Positions 57,663-58,551 of a DNA stretch of 58,551 nucleotides are shown here, piece after piece (positions within the stretch are counted from its first letter, which is position 1; each line of letters opens with the position of its first letter). The notes beneath the pieces were generated by a model. The model ran no database searches, was not told the DNA's origin, and saw only the letters and a program-made list of their open reading frames with translations. The stretch is taken from assembly GCA_016207245.1 (NCBI GenBank), contig JACQQA010000008.1:1-58551 (forward strand), written 5' to 3'. Position numbers and translations under genes: made by a program. The DNA is from Candidatus Magasanikiibacteriota bacterium (GTDB lineage Bacteria > Patescibacteriota > Patescibacteriia > Magasanikbacterales > UBA922).

Positions 57663-57704
57663 CAACAGTAGAGCCGCATTGCAATGCGGCTCTACTGTTG
57701 TTAT
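57659..57704. repeat. Perfect 46-bp palindrome over the tsf stop codon
   Basis: ATAACAACAGTAGAGCCGC ... GCGGCTCTACTGTTGTTAT, perfectly self-complementary, centred on TTGCAA. It includes the tsf TAA (57660-57662) and its right end forms part of the next -10 (TATAAT, 57702-57707). There is no real T-tract, so a terminator role is uncertain. Confidence 0.9.
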
Positions 57705-57716
57705 AATATAGGCACT

Positions 57717-58379
57717 ATGCGCCTATATTTTTGTTTGTGTATCGCGACTTCTTTAATACTTTTTCCCTTAAACGCGGGGTCGGCCTCAATGTCTTCGGAA
57801 AACTTTCAGTTGCAGGTTGATACGGTGGATGTTGGCGGTGATTTGGTTAATTCCACCAACTACCAGATTTCCGGCAGTTTTGGCGAAGCGCCGGGCGTTA
57901 ATGACACGCAGAGCACCAGCACAAATTACATTATTGAGGCCGGATTTCAGGCCGCGGCTTCCGGAGCGGCTTTGTCGGCCACGCTTTCAACCAACTCAGT
58001 GGCTTTGAGTTCCTTATCCACCGGCGCTGTCAACAGCGCCAGCCAGATTTTAACTGTTACCACCAATTCGCCGACAGGATATACAACCACGATTACCGAA
58101 GACGGCAATTTGCGTTCCGGCAGTGATGATATCAATGATGTTTCCGACGGCGCCGTCACTTTGGGCAGTGAAGAATATGGAATCAGCACCTCAGGCGCGG
58201 CCGGGCAGTTTAACAGTACCGACACTTCAATCACCGGCGTTGCTAAAACTATCGCCACCACTTCCACTATCGCTATTAGCGAACAAACAACAATTAGTTA
58301 CAAAGCCGCCATTAGCGGCAGCACAGCCGCCGGTTCTTACGGCCACACGGTTACTTTTACCACTACCGCGAATTATTAA
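57717..58379 (+). CDS. Secreted Ser/Thr-rich beta protein
   Basis: 220 aa from ATG 57717. Signal peptide MRLYFCLCIATSLILFPLNAGSA, then SMSSENFQLQVDTVDVGGDLVNSTNYQISGSFGEAPG and TSTNYIIEAGFQ, followed by a Ser/Thr/Ala-rich beta-sandwich-like region (TNSPTGYTTTITEDGNLRSG ... GSYGHTVTFTTTANY). This looks like a small surface or pilus-like subunit of the kind common in Patescibacteria. No enzymatic motif. Confidence 0.75.
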   Translation: MRLYFCLCIATSLILFPLNAGSASMSSENFQLQVDTVDVGGDLVNSTNYQISGSFGEAPGVNDTQSTSTNYIIEAGFQAAASGAALSATLSTNSVALSSLSTGAVNSASQILTVTTNSPTGYTTTITEDGNLRSGSDDINDVSDGAVTLGSEEYGISTSGAAGQFNSTDTSITGVAKTIATTSTIAISEQTTISYKAAISGSTAAGSYGHTVTFTTTANY

Positions 58380-58421
58380 AATAAGCTGTAAGAATCGACA
58401 GCGTTGTTTATACTTCTTAAA

Positions 58422-58517
58422 GTCATTGCGAGCCTTCGCAGGCGAAGCAATCCACACCGTTATCGCGTTCCCATGCGATTGCTGGATTGCTTCGTCGCGC
58501 GAGCTCCTCGCAATGAC
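58422..58517. repeat. GTCATTGCGAG...CTCGCAATGAC inverted-repeat element
   Basis: 96 bases bounded by GTCATTGCGAG and CTCGCAATGAC, with an inner inverted pair GCGAAGCAATCC / GGATTGCTTCGTC. Full-length relative of the copies inside the pfkB-like gene (6619-6660) and before the DUF1294 gene (36563-36612). No gene in 58380-58551. Confidence 0.9.
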
Positions 58518-58551
58518 TGATTTGCCACATAAAGCTCATAAAAGTATAAAC

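Overview
The window looks like a chromosome segment of a Candidate Phyla Radiation (Patescibacteria) bacterium, probably of the Parcubacteria group. This rests on gene content, not on a phylogeny: two DUF5667-type surface proteins, a giant lamin-tail/PKD surface protein, a four-helix-bundle S23-type protein among tRNA genes, an adenosylcobalamin-dependent (class II) ribonucleotide reductase beside its cobalamin adenosyltransferase, compact core genes (rpsO, rpsB, tsf, pnp, ruvB, efp), and no amino-acid or cofactor biosynthesis. No finer taxonomic placement is justified.

Layout. 1-9.4 kb: tRNA-His with a duplicated 3' end, a slipin, tRNA-Arg, a Xer recombinase, a 43-aa membrane protein with its own promoter and terminator, a DUF5667 protein, a 3'-5' exonuclease, a DJ-1/PfpI protein, a PfkB kinase and a GT39-like glycosyltransferase. 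9.4-14 kb: nrdJ behind two NrdR-like boxes, PduO-type adenosyltransferase, a CBS protein. 14-23 kb: tRNA-Leu, the 1218-aa lamin-tail protein, a Kef-type antiporter, tRNA-Gly/rlmN and an ABC-2 exporter. 23-30 kb: a tRNA cluster (Ala, Phe, Pro) interrupted by an S23 protein gene, then a minus-strand island next to tRNA-Pro with a cytosine methyltransferase, Vsr endonuclease, a GHKL (MutL/MORC/Hsp90-type) ATPase, three proteins of unknown function and an ORF that looks like an R-M-associated domain fused to the tail of a serine recombinase. 30-46 kb: tRNA-Gly, tRNA-fMet, a second DUF5667 protein, an EpmA/EF-P pair, ruvB, trxB, rpe, rpiB, rpsO, a NYN RNase and pnp. 46-58.5 kb: CorA, tRNA-Leu, PAP2-LssY, CYTH, a deoxyribose catabolic set (deoC, a two-domain ALDH16-like dehydrogenase, a DeoB-like mutase), an AI-2E transporter, rpsB-tsf and a secreted protein.

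Genes that act together. B12-dependent RNR and the adenosyltransferase imply scavenged cobalamin. DeoB-like mutase, DeoC and ALDH can turn deoxyribose phosphate into glyceraldehyde-3-P plus acetate, while rpe and rpiB connect pentose phosphates. EpmA and EF-P form an enzyme/substrate pair. Dcm, Vsr and the GHKL ATPase form a candidate defence cassette.

The most striking signal is not a gene. The window is peppered with inverted repeats whose arms are 3-5 imperfect tandem heptamers. The heptamer differs from element to element but the layout is the same; one pair flanks the S23 gene and two elements lie in frame inside genes. A second set of GC-rich palindromic elements is also inserted in frame in at least eight proteins. 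A further contrast is translational: most host-like AT-rich genes have no Shine-Dalgarno sequence, while a subset of GC-richer, probably acquired genes has strong ones.
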